Source: Minisyncoccota bacterium
GTDB taxonomy: Bacteria > Patescibacteriota > Minisyncoccia > UBA6257 > HR35
Direction: 5' to 3'
Length of the DNA: 22,445 bases
NCBI GenBank assembly: GCA_938036275.1
Contig: CALHPI010000012.1
Span: 1-22,445 of the forward strand
Shown here: positions 6,556 to 15,737 of the stretch, one piece after another
Numbering within the stretch: position 1 is the stretch's first letter
Layout of the letters: each line of letters starts with the position of its first letter
Position numbers and translations under genes: made by a program
Notes under the pieces: model-generated
Seen by the model: the letters and a program-made list of their open reading frames with translations, nothing else
Told to the model about the DNA's origin: nothing
The model's database searches: none

Positions 6556-7809
6556 ATGGATATAAAACTTTGGCAGATAATTGCAAAAGAAATTCAAAGA
6601 CAAGAAGAAACCTTAGAACTTATTCCTTCAGAAAATTTTGTTGACTTAGAAACTTTGTTTATTGTTGGCTCACCTTTAATGAATAAATATGCCGAAGGTT
6701 ATCCGGGAAAAAGATATTATCCGGGAAATTTTTATAGTGATCAGGTTGAAAATTTAGCTAAACAAAGAGCTTTAAAAGCTTTTAAATTAAAACCTACAAA
6801 ATGGTCAGTAAATGTTCAACCTTATTCTGGTTCACCAGCCAATTTAGCGGTTTATTTAGGCTTATTAAATCCGGGAGAAACTATTATGGGGCTTACTTTA
6901 TCTCATGGTGGTCATTTAACTCATGGTCATAAAGTAAGTTATACAGGTAAACTTTTTAATTCAGTTCAATATGAAGTCGAAGAAGCAACTGGTAAAATTG
7001 ATTTTGAAAAATTAGAGAAATTAGCTAAAGAACATAAACCAAAAATTATTATTTCAGGAACAACTGCTTATCCGCGAAGACTTGAATTTGAAAAATTTTA
7101 TAGAATTGCTAAAAAAGTCGGTGCTTATCATATTGCTGATATTTCTCATATTGCTGGCTTGATAATTGCTGATCTTCATCCTTCGCCTTTCCCTTATGTT
7201 GATGTCGTAACAATGACAACTCATAAAACCTTAAAAGGACCAAGAGGAGCAGTAATTTTTATGAAAAAAGAACTTGAAGAAAAAATCAATAAATCTATTT
7301 TTCCAGGACTTCAAGGAGGACCTCATCTTCATACAATTGCTGGGATTGCTTATATCTTTGGTAAGGCTCTTAAAAAGGATTTTTATAACTATCAAAAGCA
7401 AATAATTAAAAATTCACAAAAATTAAGTCAACAACTTCAACAAAGAGGCTTTAAACTCTTTACTGATGGAACAGATAATCATTTAATGCTCGTTGATTTA
7501 AAACCTTTAAATCTTGAGGGAAAAATTGCTGAAAGTTTATTAGAAAAAGCTAACATCATTGCTAATCGAAATTCTTTACCTGGAGACATTTCACCGTTTA
7601 ATCCAACTGGAATTAGATTAGGAACTCCGGCAGTAACTTCAAGAGGGATGAAAGAAAAAGAAATGATCTTGATTGCTGAATTTTTTGAAAGAGTTTTAAT
7701 TAAAAAAGAAAAGCCTGAAAAAATTAAAAAAGAGGTAATAAGTTTAACCAAAAAATTCCCTTTGCCTTATCGAAAATGGCTTAGAATGATTAAATCTAAA
7801 TTACATTAA
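6556..7809 (+). CDS. glyA: Serine hydroxymethyltransferase
   Basis: A PLP enzyme converting serine and tetrahydrofolate to glycine and methylene-tetrahydrofolate, the main one-carbon source. The 417 residues cover the whole family: ELIPSENF (21-28), the cofactor strand [14 protein letters not shown] (87-100), HGGHLTHG (117-124), [10 protein letters not shown] (194-203) and [15 protein letters not shown] (219-233), with K224 as the PLP lysine. The C-terminal half has DNHLMLVDL and [14 protein letters not shown]. Two usual positions differ mildly (QPYSGSPAN for QPHSGSQAN). It is transcribed alone, and its last 14 bases overlap the end of rpmA on the other strand. Confidence 0.97.
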   Translation: MDIKLWQIIAKEIQRQEETLELIPSENFVDLETLFIVGSPLMNKYAEGYPGKRYYPGNFYSDQVENLAKQRALKAFKLKPTKWSVNVQPYSGSPANLAVYLGLLNPGETIMGLTLSHGGHLTHGHKVSYTGKLFNSVQYEVEEATGKIDFEKLEKLAKEHKPKIIISGTTAYPRRLEFEKFYRIAKKVGAYHIADISHIAGLIIADLHPSPFPYVDVVTMTTHKTLKGPRGAVIFMKKELEEKINKSIFPGLQGGPHLHTIAGIAYIFGKALKKDFYNYQKQIIKNSQKLSQQLQQRGFKLFTDGTDNHLMLVDLKPLNLEGKIAESLLEKANIIANRNSLPGDISPFNPTGIRLGTPAVTSRGMKEKEMILIAEFFERVLIKKEKPEKIKKEVISLTKKFPLPYRKWLRMIKSKLH

Positions 7810-8068
7810 CAACTTTTTTCCAAACCTTTTTACCGCTAAAGGTTGTTTTTCTCAATGTTTTAAATTTAACGATTCCTTTTTTAAGAGCATATAAAGTATC
7901 ATCACTGCCTCGACCAACATTTTTACCAGGTAAAAATTTTGTTCCTCTTTGACGAACAATGACATTACCAGCTTGAACAATCTGACCATCAAAAACTTTC
8001 ACTCCTAATCTTTTACTTTCAGAATCTCTTCCTCCTTTAGTTGCTCTTGTTCCTTTTTTCTGAGCCAT
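7796..8068 (-). CDS. rpmA: Large ribosomal subunit protein L27
   Basis: L27 reaches toward the peptidyl transferase centre of the 50S subunit. The 90 residues show the N-terminal [20 protein letters not shown] and the core [19 protein letters not shown] (35-53) and GSDDTLYAL (55-63). Its ATG is 64 bases inside the rpoC 3' end, in another frame. A GAGGAG lies 11 bases upstream, within rpoC codons Glu-Glu spelled GAG GAG in a gene that mostly uses GAA, perhaps kept as a ribosome binding site. The usual partner rplU (L21) is not present. The 3' end overlaps glyA by 14 bases on the opposite strand. Confidence 0.96.
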   Translation of the reverse strand: MAQKKGTRATKGGRDSESKRLGVKVFDGQIVQAGNVIVRQRGTKFLPGKNVGRGSDDTLYALKKGIVKFKTLRKTTFSGKKVWKKVVNVI

Positions 8069-11000
8069 TGTTTTCGAAACTCCTCACCGATTGGTGGTTT
8101 GCGACCGATGATAATATTTTCTTTAATACCTCTTAAGTAATCAGTTCGGCATTCAAGAGCTGCTCGAACTAAAGCTCGTGAAGTTTCTTGAAATGAAGCT
8201 GCTGATAAAAAGCTATAAGAAGTCAAAGCAATATTTTTAATTCCGGTTAAGAGCAAAACAGCCTTAGCCGGTTTTTTATTTTGTTCTCTTAATTTTCTAT
8301 TTTCTTCTAAAAATATATCTTTTTCAACGATTTCATTAATAATAAACTCACTATCGCCAGAGTCAATAATTCTTACTCGCGAAAACATTTTTCTGATAAC
8401 AATTTCGAGATATTTATTATGAATACCAGCGCCTTGTTCATTATAAATTCTCTTAACTTCTTTCAAAATATAATTAAAAGCTGCTTGTTTTTTGCGATAA
8501 CGATAAACTTTTTTAGGATCCTCAATACCCTCGTTGATAATTTCACCTTTTTTGATAAGATCACCCTTTTTAACTAAAAGCTTAAATCTTTTAGGAACCT
8601 TCAAGTTAAACTCTTCTTTCTTAGGGTGGCGACTTTTTATTCTTAAGATATAATATTTAGGATTTTCTTCAATTTTACTAATTTTACCACTCACTGGCGA
8701 AATTAAAGCTTCGCTTTTCGGAGTTCGGGCTTCAAGAATTTCTTCAACTCGTAAAATTCCTGTGGTGATATCGGCAGCACCAACAATTCCTCCGTAATGA
8801 AAAGTTCTCATCGTCAGTTGTGTTCCTGGTTCGCCAATTGATTGGGCAGCAATAATTCCAATTGCTTCTCCTAATTTAATCAATTTATCATTAGACAAAT
8901 CAAGTCCAAAACATTTTTGACAAACTCCATATAAAGTTTTACAACTAAACGGTGATCTTACTCTAATTTCTTCAATGCCTGCTTTATCTAATCGGTTGGC
9001 TATTTCTTTAGTAATAATTTCTCCCTCATTGACTAAAATATTACCATCTTTATCAACAATCTTTTCTAAACTAATTCGTGAATAAATTTGATCCTTAAAA
9101 TCATCACCAGCTTCTTTAAGGTTTTGGCGATTAATAACTATTCCTTCTTTGTCACCGCAATCTTCTTCGCGAACAATAACATCATGTAAAGCATCAACTA
9201 ACCTTCTTGTCAAATAGCCGGAGCGTGGTGTTTTTAAAGCTTTATCGGAAGCACCCTTACGAGCACCGTGAGTAGCAATAAAGTATTCTGAAGGTGTCAA
9301 ACCTTTTTTATAAGAAGAAAGGATTGGTAACTCAATAACCCGACCTTGAGGGTTATAAACTAAACCTTTAATAGCTGCCATTTGGGAAAATTGCGACATT
9401 GTCCCTCGGCCTCCGGAATCAATCATTAAGCGGACATTATCAATAGGTTGAGTAATTTGTTGAATATTTTTTTCTAATTCTTGGCGAACTAAACTCCAAA
9501 TTTCTGTAAGTTGAGTTATTTTTTCTAAATCACTTAACCAACCTTCTTCGTAAGCTCTTTCAATTTCTTTTTGTTTAGCAATCGCTTGAGTAACAACTGT
9601 TTCAAAATTAGTTGGCTCAACAAGATCATCCATCCCTAAGGTTAGACCGGAAAAAGTCACATATTTAAAACCTAACATTTTCAGATTATCCAAAATGATG
9701 GCAGTTTTTTCTAAATCATATTTAGCTAAAATTTCAGAAATAACTGACGAGATCGTTTTCTTGTTAATCACTTGATTAACAAAAGGAAAGTCTGATGGTA
9801 GGTGCTCATTAAAAATTATTCTACCGACTGAAGTTTCAATATCTTTTTCATTTTTACAATTTTTGACAATAATTTTGGCTTGAAGATCAATTACTCCTTG
9901 GGAATGAAGATATAAAGCTTCAACTTCATCATAAACTTTTTTATTTTCTCCTTTTTTACCCGGAACTATTAAAGTTAAATAATAAAGACCAATAATAATA
10001 TCTCTTTGAGGTTTAGCACTGGGTTCACCGGTCCCTGGTCTTAAAAGATTTTTACTAGCATCTAAAATATCACGAGCTTCTTTTTGTGCTTGAGATGATA
10101 ACGGCAAGAAAACACCCATTTGATCACCATCAAAATCAGCATTATAACCTTCGCAAACTAAAGGTGGAATTTTTATAGCTAAACCCTCAGTCAAAATTGG
10201 TTTAAAAGCTAAAATACCTAATTTATGTAATGTTGGCGCCCGATTTAAAAGAACATATTTATTCTGAACTGCTCTTTCTAAAGCCGCTACTGCATCAGGA
10301 TCTTGAATCTCAATAAGATATTTAGCATGCTTAGTTGTTTGCGCCTTTTCCTCTTTTAAAAGTTCGTAAATAACAAAGGGTTTAAAAATTTCAAAAGCAA
10401 TTTTTTTAGGCAAAGCGCATTCATTAATCCTTAATTCCGGACCAACAACAATTACTGATCTTCCTGAATAATCAACTCTTTTACCTAAAAGATTTTGGCG
10501 GAATCTTCCCTCTTTACCTTTCAAAATATCAGCTAAGGATTTAATCACCTTTCGACCAATAACGATTCTTTCTCTTTTCATTGAAATATCAATTAAAGAA
10601 TCAACAGCTTCTTGAAGCATTCTCTTTTCATTTCTCAAAATAATTTCTGGTGTTTTGAGTTCTAACAATTTTTTCAATCGATTATTGCGGTTAATAATGC
10701 GGCGATAAAGATCGTTTAAATCAGATGAAGTATATTTACCACCAGATAACTGAACAATAGGTCTTAAGTCCGGAGGAATAACTGGTAAAATAGTTAAAAT
10801 CATCCATTCAGGTCGGCGATTATATTTCAAAAAAGCATTAATAAATTTTAATTTTAAGGAAAGATAAATTTTTTCACTTGATTTAGCTTTAGCTAATTTT
10901 CTTAAGGTTTCTTTTTTCAGTTCTTGAAGATCAATTTCTTCTAAAAATCTTCGAATTGGTTCAGCACCAATCCCAACTTCAAATGTATTAGGATATTTTC

Positions 11001-11610
11001 GGGAAAGATAAAAATATTCAGCATCGGATAAAACTCTTTTGATTTGAATTTTTTTAAGCTCATCGCGAATTTGATTGAAAATAACAGTTCTTTGTCTTTT
11101 TTCCTCCTTAGACTCACTCTTTTTAATTATTTCTTGATATTCTTTCTCGATTTCTTTCAAGATTCTTTCTTTTTCAGCTTCGTTAACTTTGGTAATGATA
11201 TAAGCTGAATAATAAATGACCTTTTCTAATTGATGAGCGGGAATATCTAAAAAGATTTTCAAAGGATAAGGATAAGTTTTTAAAAACCAAATATGAGCCA
11301 CGGGAGCAATTAAAGTAATATGCCCCATTCTCTCTCGTCTAACTGAAGAATGAGTTATTTCTACACCGCATCGTTCACAAACAATTCCTCGAATTTGGGG
11401 TTTTTTATATTTACCACAAGAACACTCGAAATCTCTGATTGGCCCAAAAATAACTTCTGAAAAAAGTCCACTTCTTTCTGGCTTACCAGTACGATAATTT
11501 ATTGTTTCTGGTCTTAAAACCTCACCATGGCTCCAACTCAAGATTTCTTCAGGAGAAGCAATTTTTAAAACGATTTTTTCTATTTCAGAAGTGGGAATTT
11601 TTTTATTCAT
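8005..11610 (-). CDS. rpoC: DNA-directed RNA polymerase subunit beta'
   Basis: Catalytic subunit of RNA polymerase. I start at the ATG at 11610 (1201 residues; [20 protein letters not shown]), because the frame extending to 11712 runs through the rpoB tail. Zinc site 1 is C63, C65, C78, C81 (CSCG...CERC). The catalytic NADFDGDQM lies at 490-498 with the three Mg-binding Asp; the following position, normally His (MAVH), is Phe (MGVF). Zinc site 2 uses the Cys of REEDCGD and [29 protein letters not shown] marks the trigger loop. The C-terminus ends in a charged tail overlapped by rpmA for 64 bases. The start overlaps the rpoB stop by 8 bases. Confidence 0.95.
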   Translation of the reverse strand: MNKKIPTSEIEKIVLKIASPEEILSWSHGEVLRPETINYRTGKPERSGLFSEVIFGPIRDFECSCGKYKKPQIRGIVCERCGVEITHSSVRRERMGHITLIAPVAHIWFLKTYPYPLKIFLDIPAHQLEKVIYYSAYIITKVNEAEKERILKEIEKEYQEIIKKSESKEEKRQRTVIFNQIRDELKKIQIKRVLSDAEYFYLSRKYPNTFEVGIGAEPIRRFLEEIDLQELKKETLRKLAKAKSSEKIYLSLKLKFINAFLKYNRRPEWMILTILPVIPPDLRPIVQLSGGKYTSSDLNDLYRRIINRNNRLKKLLELKTPEIILRNEKRMLQEAVDSLIDISMKRERIVIGRKVIKSLADILKGKEGRFRQNLLGKRVDYSGRSVIVVGPELRINECALPKKIAFEIFKPFVIYELLKEEKAQTTKHAKYLIEIQDPDAVAALERAVQNKYVLLNRAPTLHKLGILAFKPILTEGLAIKIPPLVCEGYNADFDGDQMGVFLPLSSQAQKEARDILDASKNLLRPGTGEPSAKPQRDIIIGLYYLTLIVPGKKGENKKVYDEVEALYLHSQGVIDLQAKIIVKNCKNEKDIETSVGRIIFNEHLPSDFPFVNQVINKKTISSVISEILAKYDLEKTAIILDNLKMLGFKYVTFSGLTLGMDDLVEPTNFETVVTQAIAKQKEIERAYEEGWLSDLEKITQLTEIWSLVRQELEKNIQQITQPIDNVRLMIDSGGRGTMSQFSQMAAIKGLVYNPQGRVIELPILSSYKKGLTPSEYFIATHGARKGASDKALKTPRSGYLTRRLVDALHDVIVREEDCGDKEGIVINRQNLKEAGDDFKDQIYSRISLEKIVDKDGNILVNEGEIITKEIANRLDKAGIEEIRVRSPFSCKTLYGVCQKCFGLDLSNDKLIKLGEAIGIIAAQSIGEPGTQLTMRTFHYGGIVGAADITTGILRVEEILEARTPKSEALISPVSGKISKIEENPKYYILRIKSRHPKKEEFNLKVPKRFKLLVKKGDLIKKGEIINEGIEDPKKVYRYRKKQAAFNYILKEVKRIYNEQGAGIHNKYLEIVIRKMFSRVRIIDSGDSEFIINEIVEKDIFLEENRKLREQNKKPAKAVLLLTGIKNIALTSYSFLSAASFQETSRALVRAALECRTDYLRGIKENIIIGRKPPIGEEFRKQWLRKKEQEQLKEEEILKVKD

Positions 11611-11902
11611 TGGTTGGAATTTGTTGAGGCGGAATTTCTTTGACAACGACTTCTTCTTTAGTTGGCTCAGTAGGTTTGTCTTCTTCTTTGGATCGATAAT
11701 GAATTTCAACATTCAAACCTAGACCACGAATTTCACTAATTAAAACATCAAACATACTCGAATAAGAAGTAACCTCAACATCTTCACCTTTAATAATTTG
11801 TTCATACGCTAAATTACGACCGCGGACATCGTCCGATTTAATTGTTAACATTTCATGCAAAATCTCTGTGGCTCCATGAGCTTCCAATGCCCACATTTCC
11901 AT
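11603..11902 (-). CDS. rpoB: C-terminal part of RNA polymerase beta (separate frame after a frameshift)
   Basis: This is the anchor end of RpoB that clamps onto beta': [38 protein letters not shown] and [18 protein letters not shown], followed by a charged tail rich in Glu, Lys and Pro. The frame is open further upstream to about 11953, where it reads [17 protein letters not shown], the block that always precedes MEMWALE. The ATG at 11902 is therefore internal, and the segment is best read as the continuation of the 14823-11941 frame after a one-base shift. If it were translated alone from 11902, it would lack the PLGG...GGQR contacts. Confidence 0.9.
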   Translation of the reverse strand: MEMWALEAHGATEILHEMLTIKSDDVRGRNLAYEQIIKGEDVEVTSYSSMFDVLISEIRGLGLNVEIHYRSKEEDKPTEPTKEEVVVKEIPPQQIPTNE

Positions 11903-11940
11903 TTCTCCTAATCTTTGACCACCAAATTGAGCCCGACCAC

Positions 11941-14823
11941 CTAGTGGTTGTTGGTAATTAAAGAATAAGGACCAATGGAACGAGCGTGAATTTTATCTTC
12001 CACCATATGAATCAATTTCATAATTGTCATATAACCAACCACTACTGGTTGAGCAAATGGCTCACCAGTTAAGCCATCATATAAAATTGTTTTGCCATCT
12101 TCAGGAAGTCCAGCTTTTCTTAGTTCTTTTTTAATGTCCTCTGGAGTAACTCCCGAAAAAGGTGGAACAATAGCTCGATAATTTAATTTCTTTGCAGCTA
12201 AACCTAAATGAGCTTCTAAAATTTGACCAACATTCATTCTGGAAATAATCCCCGTAGTGTTTAAAATAACATCAAGGCGCCTTCCATCGGGTAAAAACGG
12301 CATATCTTCTTCTTTTAAAATTGCAGCAATAACTCCTTTATTACCATGGCGGTTCGCTAATTTATCACCAACTTGAATCTTTCTTAGCTTAGCAATCTCA
12401 ATAAAAACTCTTTTTAAAACTCCTGGTTCAGTAATCTCACCTTTACTTCGATCTAAAACACGAATTTTAATCACCCTTCCTTCTTTACCTGGTTCAAGAT
12501 ACAAAGAAGAATCTTTGTACTCCTCAGCTTTTTCGCCAAAAATAGCTTTCAAAAGTTTTTCTTCAGGAGTTAATTCCGTTTCTCTCTTAGGTGTTATTTT
12601 GCCAACCAAAATATCTCCAGGTTTAACATAGGTCCCAATTTGAACATAACCTTCAATATCAAGGTTTCTTAATTTTGCCTCAGGAACTTCGGGAATATCA
12701 TCGGTGGTTATTTCTGGACCTAAACGAGTATCTAAAACATCAGTGGAAAATTCTTCAAGATAAATTGAGGTGAAAATATCATCTTTAAGAAGCCTTTCCG
12801 AAATCACAATCGCATCTTCATAATTATAACCATACCAAGGCAAAAAGCCGATCAAAACATTTTGACCAAGAGCTAAAGCTCCATCTTTAATTGCTGGTCC
12901 ATCAGTTAAAACATCACCCTTTTTAACTTTTTGTCCTAATTTAACAATTGGTTTTTGATGATAACAAGTAAACTCTGAAGTCCTCATAAATTTCTTAAGT
13001 TGATAAACTTTCTTTTGATAACCTTTTTTAGTTTGGACTCTTAAAGTAATATGATCATCATCAACTTCAACAACTTCACCATCTTCTTCGGCAATTAAAA
13101 TAGCACCTGATTCGCAAGCAACTTTTTCCTCTAAACCGGTAGAAATCAAAGGCACATCTGGTTTAACAAGTGGTAAAGCCTGATTTTGCATATTGGTTCC
13201 CATTTGAGCACGGTTAGCATCATCATGTTCAACAAAAGGAATTAGAGCTGTTGACAGAGAAAAGATTTGAAAAGGAGAAACTTCCATCAAAGTAACTTGG
13301 TTTTTATTTATAATTTTTGGTTCACCACCAATTCGAGCTTCAACCTCTTCATCCAAAATATAGCCCTTTTCATCAAGACGGACAAATTTTGAAGCAATAA
13401 CTTCATTCAATTCTTGATCAGCAGTTAACCAAACAATTTCCTTAGTTACTCTTCCGTTTTCTACTTTAAAATAAGGGGTTTCTAAAAAACCATATTCATT
13501 TCTTCGAGAGTAAAGAGTTTTATTAAGAGCAATCCCAACATTTTGACCTTCAGCTGGAGTTTGAATTGGACAAATTCGGCCATAATGAGTTGGGTGAACA
13601 TCGCGAGCCTCTAAGGTTGCCCTTTCTTTAGAAAGACCGCCCGGACCTCCAGCAGTTAATTTTCTTTTGTGTTCAGTTTCGGAAAGAGGATTAACTTGTT
13701 TTAAAATTTGCGATAAAGGTGAAGTATTAAAAAACTCAATTAAAGTATTGATAAATCTTCGGGGATAAACAACCTGAGCTGGAACCAAAGTTTGAGTTTT
13801 ATCAACAGCACTCATTCTATCTTGAATATCTTTCTTGAGTCGAACCATTCCGATCCGAGCTTGATTTTCTAGAAGCTCACCCACATCGCGAACACGTCGA
13901 TTATATAAAGCATCAACATCATCGGCTTTAGCTTTAGGATCAGCATTAAGTTTTAAAATTTCTTTAATAATCAAAGCAATGTCATCTTTTTCCAAAACAA
14001 AAGAATTGGAATTTCTTTTAAGGCGGCGATTGAGATGAAATCTACCAATAAAAGAAAGGTTATAACGAGCTGGATTTAAAAAAGTGCTTTCAAAATAAAA
14101 AACAGCATTATCGTAGGTATTGGGTTCAGATGGTTTTAATTTACGATGGATTTCCAAAAGAGCTTCTTCTTTAGTTTCCGTTGCATCTTTTTTCAAAGTA
14201 TTAATTATTGTTGAGTCATTGCCAAATTCTTTCAGAATTTCATCGTTATTCTCATAACCAAAAGCTTTTAAAAGAATTGTAGCCGCGACTTTTTTCCGAC
14301 GATCAATTCGAACAGAGATAATATTGGTCCCTTCGGTTTGAAATTCTAACCAGGCACCTTGTTGAGGAATAACTTTAGCACCGAATTTTTTCTCTTCACC
14401 ATAAATTAGATAATTAAAGTAGATTCCGGGAGAACGCAAAAGTTGGTTAACAATAATTCTTTCAATACCATTAATAATAAAACTTCCACTCTTAGTCATC
14501 AAAGGTATTTCGCCAAAAAATATTTTTTGCGTTCTCTCCTCTTGAGTAATAAAATTTTCAAGTTTGAGAGTAATTCTTAAAGGAGCTTCATAGTTGACTC
14601 CATAATATTTTGCTTCTTCTTCGCTAATTCGTGGTGAGCCAATTTCATAAGAAACAAAATCTAATTTTAATTCTTTTTCTGAATAATCATAAATAGGAAA
14701 ATATTCTTTAAAAACACGGTTAAGTCCTTCGTATAAAAATCGATTAAAAGAATTATGTAAGTCAGCCAAAAGATATCCCGGTTCTAAATAAGAGAATTTT
14801 GAAAAATTTTTACGCAAAAACAT
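11941..14823 (-). CDS. rpoB: DNA-directed RNA polymerase subunit beta (main frame, ends at an apparent frameshift)
   Basis: Second-largest RNA polymerase subunit; 960 residues here, about 1073 when joined to the 11953-11603 frame. Conserved blocks include [39 protein letters not shown] (378-396), [17 protein letters not shown] (407-423), [19 protein letters not shown] and [15 protein letters not shown]. It stops at [15 protein letters not shown], where relatives continue T-QQPLGG. One base appears to be missing at the Thr codon (11955-11953). The rifampicin region is changed: K375 for E. coli D516, K388 for R529, T390 for S531, G392 for L533. A consensus promoter and a hairpin precede it. Confidence 0.95.
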   Translation of the reverse strand: MFLRKNFSKFSYLEPGYLLADLHNSFNRFLYEGLNRVFKEYFPIYDYSEKELKLDFVSYEIGSPRISEEEAKYYGVNYEAPLRITLKLENFITQEERTQKIFFGEIPLMTKSGSFIINGIERIIVNQLLRSPGIYFNYLIYGEEKKFGAKVIPQQGAWLEFQTEGTNIISVRIDRRKKVAATILLKAFGYENNDEILKEFGNDSTIINTLKKDATETKEEALLEIHRKLKPSEPNTYDNAVFYFESTFLNPARYNLSFIGRFHLNRRLKRNSNSFVLEKDDIALIIKEILKLNADPKAKADDVDALYNRRVRDVGELLENQARIGMVRLKKDIQDRMSAVDKTQTLVPAQVVYPRRFINTLIEFFNTSPLSQILKQVNPLSETEHKRKLTAGGPGGLSKERATLEARDVHPTHYGRICPIQTPAEGQNVGIALNKTLYSRRNEYGFLETPYFKVENGRVTKEIVWLTADQELNEVIASKFVRLDEKGYILDEEVEARIGGEPKIINKNQVTLMEVSPFQIFSLSTALIPFVEHDDANRAQMGTNMQNQALPLVKPDVPLISTGLEEKVACESGAILIAEEDGEVVEVDDDHITLRVQTKKGYQKKVYQLKKFMRTSEFTCYHQKPIVKLGQKVKKGDVLTDGPAIKDGALALGQNVLIGFLPWYGYNYEDAIVISERLLKDDIFTSIYLEEFSTDVLDTRLGPEITTDDIPEVPEAKLRNLDIEGYVQIGTYVKPGDILVGKITPKRETELTPEEKLLKAIFGEKAEEYKDSSLYLEPGKEGRVIKIRVLDRSKGEITEPGVLKRVFIEIAKLRKIQVGDKLANRHGNKGVIAAILKEEDMPFLPDGRRLDVILNTTGIISRMNVGQILEAHLGLAAKKLNYRAIVPPFSGVTPEDIKKELRKAGLPEDGKTILYDGLTGEPFAQPVVVGYMTIMKLIHMVEDKIHARSIGPYSLITNNH

Positions 14824-14826
14824 TAA

Positions 14827-14846
14827 AAAAGCCTAAAAAGGCCTTT
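14827..14846 (-). promoter_or_regulatory. Terminator-like hairpin abutting the rpoB start codon
   Basis: On the minus strand AAAGGCCT, a UUUU loop and AGGCTTTT form an 8-base stem with one G-U pair (14846-14839 with 14834-14827), followed by two more T, an A, and then the rpoB ATG at 14823. The A-tract/GC-core/T-tract order is that of an intrinsic terminator, though only three G-C pairs make it weak. It could attenuate transcription or hide the initiation region; there is no Shine-Dalgarno sequence to hide. Confidence 0.45.
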
Positions 14847-14860
14847 GAATAAAGAAGAGG

Positions 14861-14878
14861 CTAATTTTTAATTCCCAT
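14861..14878 (-). other. Five-codon open frame (M-G-I-K-N-stop) in the rpoB leader
   Basis: The ATG at 14878 is about 5 bases after the predicted rpoB transcript start (14883) and is followed by GGA ATT AAA AAT TAG. In a genome that seems to use leaderless starts, this AUG could be used. It lies between the promoter and the hairpin at 14846-14827, the layout of a leader peptide, but a frame this short can also arise by chance. Confidence 0.3.
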
Positions 14879-14889
14879 TAAACAACTTT

Positions 14890-14919
14890 ATTATAACAAA
14901 AAAATGTTTACCTTGTCAA
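14890..14919 (-). promoter_or_regulatory. rpoBC promoter (consensus -35 and -10)
   Basis: Perfect TTGACA (14919..14914) and perfect TATAAT (14895..14890) on the minus strand are 18 bases apart. This is the strongest promoter in the window. It begins 7 bases beyond the tRNA-Ser 3' end and gives a 5' leader of about 60 bases, unlike the near-leaderless promoters elsewhere here. Confidence 0.88.
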
Positions 14920-14926
14920 GAGGGAG

Positions 14927-15010
14927 CGGAGGGGGTGGGATTCGAACCCACAAGGCCACAAGGGCCAGCGGTTTTCAAGACCGCCCGATTAGCCGTTCTC
15001 GCACCCCTCC
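14927..15010 (-). tRNA. tRNA-Ser (anticodon UGA)
   Basis: An 84-base class II tRNA reads on the minus strand. The acceptor stem GGAGGGG/CCCCTCC closes with discriminator G. The D arm has a 3-base stem CGA/TCG. The anticodon stem GCGGT/ACCGC holds the loop CTTGAAA, whose centre is TGA, decoding UCA-type serine codons. A long variable arm (GGCC-cttgt-GGCC) identifies serine. The T arm is GTGGG-TTCGAAT-CCCAC. The CCA end is not encoded (CTCCC follows). It lies between adk and rpoB. Confidence 0.95.
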
Positions 15011-15058
15011 TTTTAAAAAAGAAAATAGATTCAAAAATTTAGAACCAAAATTGATTTT

Positions 15059-15086
15059 ATTGTATCATGATTTTTTAAAAAAACAA
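15059..15086 (-). promoter_or_regulatory. Candidate tRNA-Ser promoter
   Basis: TTGTTT (15086..15081) and TACAAT (15064..15059) on the minus strand are 16 bases apart, with a predicted start near 15052, about 42 bases before the mature tRNA 5' end. The 116-base spacer between adk and the tRNA holds nothing else I recognise and no intrinsic terminator. Confidence 0.5.
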
Positions 15087-15126
15087 AAACTGTTGGTTTC
15101 TATTCGCAAGATAAAAGATTCAGCGG

Positions 15127-15735
15127 CTAACGGTTAGGGGCGAGAGTTAATTTTAGTTTTTTTAAAATTTCGCGGTGGATTTTGAGAACTTTATCTTCAC
15201 CATTAACTTTAATCAAAACTCCTTTTTCTTTTAAAAAATTTATGGCTGGTAAGGTTTCTTTTTTATAATTTTCAATTCTTGTTTTAATAATCTCCATCTG
15301 ATCGTCTTCCCGACCTCTTTTTAAACATCTCTTATAAATTTCTTTTTGCGAAATATCAAGATGGATAAAAATAAAATTTTCTTGAAGATATTTTCTTAAG
15401 AAATAAAATTCTTGTTTAGCCTCAAAAATTCTTCGTGGTGAGCCAGAAATAACTAAAGTTTCTTTTTTCGCTAAAGCTTTTTTAATTCTTTCTAAAACAA
15501 TATAACTTACTAAAGAGGCATCAACTAAAAAACCTTTTTCTAATTTTTCTTTTTCTTTTTTTAAATCATAAATTTTGTTTTGAATTTTTAAGTAACGTTT
15601 TTTGGTTTGGTTAAAAAAATTTCTTAAAAGATCGCTCGTCGCCACAAATTTTCCTTTTAATTTTTTGGCTAAAAGTTTTCCTTGGGTATCCTTACCGGAG
15701 GCTGGTGGTCCAACCAAGAATATAATTTTTAACAT
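15127..15735 (-). CDS. adk: Adenylate kinase-family nucleoside monophosphate kinase
   Basis: Interconverts ATP, AMP and ADP. The 202 residues show the P-loop GPPASGKDTQ (9-18), where the family usually has GPPGxGKGTQ, so the last Gly is Asp16. ATSDLLRNF stands for the AMP-binding TGDMLR block, and SGSPRR stands for DGFPRT. The helix with KRGREDD and RIENYKKETLPAINFL is typical of the C-terminal part. There is no zinc LID. The position directly after secY (2-base gap) is the normal place for adk, which supports the call despite the altered motifs. The next usual genes (map, infA, rpmJ, rpsM) do not follow. Confidence 0.85.
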   Translation of the reverse strand: MLKIIFLVGPPASGKDTQGKLLAKKLKGKFVATSDLLRNFFNQTKKRYLKIQNKIYDLKKEKEKLEKGFLVDASLVSYIVLERIKKALAKKETLVISGSPRRIFEAKQEFYFLRKYLQENFIFIHLDISQKEIYKRCLKRGREDDQMEIIKTRIENYKKETLPAINFLKEKGVLIKVNGEDKVLKIHREILKKLKLTLAPNR

Positions 15736-15737
15736 TT

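Noticed and set aside
11611..11712. rpoC start at 11712
   Set aside because: The added 34 residues overlap the rpoB tail in another frame and do not resemble beta'.
11941..11960. Programmed -1 frameshift signal in rpoB
   Set aside because: The codons before the stop (TTA ATT ACC AAC AAC CAC) contain no heptamer that lets tRNAs re-pair after slipping, and no strong hairpin follows. I report the frameshift but not a recoding site.
14827..14846. Terminator on the plus strand at the rpoB leader hairpin
   Set aside because: No plus-strand transcript is expected here, and on that strand the stem is followed by TG, not a T-run.
14904..15137. Open frame on the plus strand across the tRNA-Ser
   Set aside because: It is the antisense of the tRNA and spacer, with no family resemblance.
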